Source: Macrococcoides equi (GTDB lineage: Bacteria; Bacillota; Bacilli; Staphylococcales; Staphylococcaceae). Taken from it: a DNA stretch of 64,000 bases. Made by a program: the position numbers and the translations under genes. This document shows, piece by piece, positions 61,422 through 64,000 of this stretch. The stretch lies in NCBI RefSeq assembly GCF_047425865.1, contig NZ_CP179735.1, one strand, 5' to 3'. Under the pieces are notes generated by a model. That model saw nothing but the letters and a program-made list of their open reading frames with translations, did no database searches and had not been told where the DNA came from. Numbering within the stretch: position 1 is the stretch's first letter; each line of letters starts with the position of its first letter.

Positions 61422-62418
61422 TTATTTAATTTTAAATGCATCAGCCTGACTAAATGCAGGTACTGTCTTTGAAAGGTTTTCCATTGTAGTGTCTTTCTTT
61501 AAATCTTTTTGTGTGATTTGCACTGGCTTGAACGCATAAGTAGACGGGACTTTTTCTTCTTTAATTAACTTTGCAAGAATACGTACATCTGTTTCGCCAA
61601 TGACTTTAGGATTTACACTAGCTGAAGTTCTCCAGTTGCTATTTTTTGATTTCATAAAGTTGATATCTTGATTTGAAATATCGATTGAATAAATAGGGAT
61701 GCTGATTTTCTTTTCATTTAATGCAAGGTACGCCCCCTTAGTCATTTCGTCCCATGAACCCCATACAGCATCGAAATCTTTTGGATTATGTTTTGATAAT
61801 ACCGCTTGTGTTTTCTTTTTTACGTCACCTTGCACGTCTTCAAAGTTTGTAGGTCCGATGCTTTCTACAACTTTAATCTTTCCGTCCTGCTCATATTTTT
61901 TAAAGATTTCCTGACGTTTATCTAGTGGAAGAAATCCTGGCCCCACCCATAATTTAAGAACCTTTACGGGTTGTTTGTGTGTTTTCACAAGTGCATCTAG
62001 CGATAACTTTGCCAGAGCATGGTCATCCTGACTTGTAGCAACAACATTATCGATAACTTTGCCATCTTTATCTGATTTTGTATCGAAAGTTACAACTTTT
62101 ATTTTTGCGTCAGCAATCTTCTTTGCCGTGAGACAATACGATGCCATCATATTTTTTTAATATCGCCTGATCGACTAGTTGCTGAAATTTAGCATCATTA
62201 CCGTTTGACAGGAAGGTATCAACCTTTAGACCAAGCTTTTCACCTTGAGACTTAGCACCATCGATAAACTGTTTAGTATGATCATCACTACCTAGATTAC
62301 GGATGACAGCAATTTTCTTACCCTTTACTGCACTAGAATCTCCTGTTTTTGATGTTGCCTGATTGCATCCTGTTAGTAAGATGCTTGTTGCAAGTAGTAG
62401 TTGTAATGGTTTTTTCAT
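61422..62418 (-). pseudogene. Ribose-type ABC binding lipoprotein, frameshifted
   Basis: Two reading frames make up one binding protein. The first (62110-62418) has a signal peptide with lipobox LTGC, the domain GKKIAVIRNLGSDDHTKQFI and then KKYDGIVLSHGKEDC before a TGA. The second, shifted by one base, resumes AKKIADAKIKVVTFDTKSD and continues to FSQADAFKIK. Family members usually have about ten residues between the SHG turn and the KK helix. A small deletion causing the shift is therefore likely. Unless it is a sequencing error, the transporter lacks its receptor. Confidence 0.85.
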
Positions 62419-63437
62419 GATTTAATCTCCTCGAATAATTTTGTGATTGCATCTTTATTGGCTTCGATAATACCGTGTTCGGTAATCAGACCAGTGATTA
62501 AGTTGTTTGGTGTAATATCAAATGCTGGATTATATACTTGGACATTGGCAGCGATTTGATGGTCTGCTACATGTGTAACTTCTTTTTGATTGCGTTCTTC
62601 AATAGGAATCGCATCTCCACTATGCACGTTTAAATCAAATGTAGGTGTCGGGGCAGCAACGTAAAATGGTACGTTATAGAACTTTGCTGCAATAGCAAGT
62701 GGGAGCGTCCCTATTTTATTGACGACATCACCATTCAATGCGATACGGTCACAACCGACGATAACAGCTGTGACTTGCTGTTGTTGTAGAATGGTTGCTG
62801 CTGTACTGTCAGTAATAGTTGTTACATCAATGCCAGCCTGAGATAATTCGAAAGCAGTGAGTGCCCCTTGAAAACGAGGTCGCGTCTCATCGCTATATAC
62901 TTTAAACGAGATATCTTTTTCATGAGCCAGATAAAACCCTGCTGTTGCAGTGCCCAGAATACTCGTTGCAAGACTTCCCGGATTACAATGTGTAATAAAG
63001 ATGGAACCGGGTTGGATAAGTGGTAAAGTATGGTGTCCGATTTGCTCGTTGATACGTTTATCTTCCTCAAAGATGGTTTGTGCAAGCTGTTCAAGATTTT
63101 TAATGGTCTGGTTAACATCGTTAGTAATAGCTTTCTCCATTCGGTTAAGCGCCCATAATAAATTAATCGCGGTCGGACGCGTACTGGCAAGTCGTTCAAT
63201 GACTAACTGCATGTATTGTAAAAAGTTATCTTTTTCGTTGTAGTTGTATGCACCAAGAACGACACCATATGCTGCTGTAATACCTATTGCAGGAGCACCG
63301 CGAACAATCATATTCTCTATGGCAGCAGCCACAGCATCATATTCTGTAAAATCAATATATTGAATATTTTGCGGCAGTTGAGTCTGATCGAGTAGCGTTA
63401 ATACCCCGTCCTTGTAATGGATAGATTGTAATGTCAT
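62415..63437 (-). CDS. mtnA: S-methyl-5-thioribose-1-phosphate isomerase
   Basis: A 340-aa protein of the eIF2B-related isomerase family. It shows MIVRGAPAIGITAAYGV, the catalytic cysteine in FITHCNPGSLAT, and VIVGCDRIALNGDVVNKIGT. It isomerises methylthioribose-1-phosphate to methylthioribulose-1-phosphate. Its stop overlaps the binding-protein start, and its own start overlaps the mtnK stop (ATGA), so the operon is tightly coupled. Confidence 0.95.
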   Translation of the reverse strand: MTLQSIHYKDGVLTLLDQTQLPQNIQYIDFTEYDAVAAAIENMIVRGAPAIGITAAYGVVLGAYNYNEKDNFLQYMQLVIERLASTRPTAINLLWALNRMEKAITNDVNQTIKNLEQLAQTIFEEDKRINEQIGHHTLPLIQPGSIFITHCNPGSLATSILGTATAGFYLAHEKDISFKVYSDETRPRFQGALTAFELSQAGIDVTTITDSTAATILQQQQVTAVIVGCDRIALNGDVVNKIGTLPLAIAAKFYNVPFYVAAPTPTFDLNVHSGDAIPIEERNQKEVTHVADHQIAANVQVYNPAFDITPNNLITGLITEHGIIEANKDAITKLFEEIKS

Positions 63438-64000
63438 GCCGCAAACTCCTTAAACTCTTTAAAGAGTGAGAAAATTGATGGATAAATTGAGACAGATTCA
63501 GGATACTGTATGAGCGATTTTGCGAATTTAATCAACTGCACTTCTGTTTGAACACGTTTGTCATCAGGTAATGTTGTCAAATCATTTACTTTTGCAAGGC
63601 CTACGATGCGTCGGATAAGTTCAAGACCACAGATAACATAAGCGTCTTCAAGAACTGAACGAATGTAACTTGCATAAACTGAGGTCTGCTTAAGTGCAAT
63701 ATCAGAAGTTTTTTCTTGCAGTATTGTTAAACTTTTTTGTTTGAAGACCTCTAATACTTCTGTAATACTTTCTGCAATAAACTTAGCTTGTTGCTCTCTG
63801 TCATGAACTTTAGCATTACTATAAGCAAAGAACAGATGGGCAAGCACATTACCGACGTCATATCCGGCTGGACCGTAAAATCCGAATTCAGGATCAATGA
63901 CTTTTGTACTTGTTTCATTTACAAATACAGAACCTGAATGAAGGTCACCATGAATGAGACTTTGACTTTTATTTAAGAATTTAAGCTTCGCTTCAGCTAC
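63434..64000 (-). CDS. mtnK: 5-methylthioribose kinase, 3' part
   Basis: The reading frame runs from the right edge to the stop at 63434; the start lies outside the window. Visible motifs are IHGDLHSGSVFVNE (catalytic HGDLH) and VIDPEFGFYGPAGYDVGNVL (metal-binding DPE), diagnostic for MtnK. It phosphorylates methylthioribose with ATP. The operon's promoter, and any SAM riboswitch, would be beyond 64000. Confidence 0.92.
   Translation of the reverse strand, partial: VAEAKLKFLNKSQSLIHGDLHSGSVFVNETSTKVIDPEFGFYGPAGYDVGNVLAHLFFAYSNAKVHDREQQAKFIAESITEVLEVFKQKSLTILQEKTSDIALKQTSVYASYIRSVLEDAYVICGLELIRRIVGLAKVNDLTTLPDDKRVQTEVQLIKFAKSLIQYPESVSIYPSIFSLFKEFKEFAA

Overview
The window looks like a chromosomal segment of a low-GC Firmicute of the family Staphylococcaceae. 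The backbone order (cysS, mrnC, rlmB, rae1, sigH, secE, nusG, rplK, rplA, rplJ, rplL, rpoB, rpoC, then the str operon and tuf) and the protein sequences (RpoB, RpoC, HemQ, Kbl, TadA) are staphylococcal in character. Several departures from Staphylococcus point to Macrococcus or a close relative: no sdr locus, no mevalonate genes after the pta-lipL block, three tandem M20 peptidases, and accessory genes between rpoC and the str operon. The genus is an inference; no 16S gene is present.

Layout. 1-6576: RNA-processing genes, sigH, secE-nusG and the L11-L1 and L10-L12 operons. Two L1-binding-site-like leaders and an L10 leader with an attenuator are visible. 6577-14054: rpoB and rpoC. 14095-15649: the rpoC terminator, split in its loop by a complete 1497-bp ISL3-family insertion sequence with an 8-bp target duplication. 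15809-21302: an accessory block with a small membrane protein, a secreted threonine/proline-rich repeat protein with an SdrD-B-like domain, and two tandem SgrR-like regulators. 21399-26278: rplGB, rpsL, rpsG, fusA and tuf. 26336-29841: three tandem M20 amidohydrolases on the minus strand. 29998-38148: threonine catabolism (kbl, tdh; cre-like sites), ilvE, an orphan PTS-EIIC-like protein, HAD phosphatases, deoxynucleoside kinases and tadA. 38270-44758: maa, folE2, bshB2-yojF, pdxK/thiD, ung, small proteins and an amino-acid permease. 44860-49034: a Fur-box-controlled siderophore ABC transporter ending in a 50-aa ORF. 49129-52182: hemQ, pta, lipL and a DUF1450 gene. 52372-55660: an ATP-grasp protein, a GNAT/FemAB-like protein and two GNAT acetyltransferases. 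55717-56091: five tandem 83-bp hairpin repeats. 56160-64000: a methionine-salvage operon on the minus strand (mtnK-mtnA-SBP-ATPase-permease-mtnW-mtnX-mtnB-mtnD).

How the genes work together. Most of the window is the housekeeping transcription and translation core with its feedback leaders. The accessory parts are the block between rpoC and rplGB, the iron-uptake operon and the salvage operon. The salvage operon carries a ribose-type ABC transporter, plausibly for methylthioribose, whose binding-protein gene is frameshifted. The least explained items are the paired SgrR-like regulators beside a mucin-like surface protein, the ATP-grasp plus GNAT-like pair, the 83-bp repeat array, and the replacement of a core terminator by one carried on the IS.
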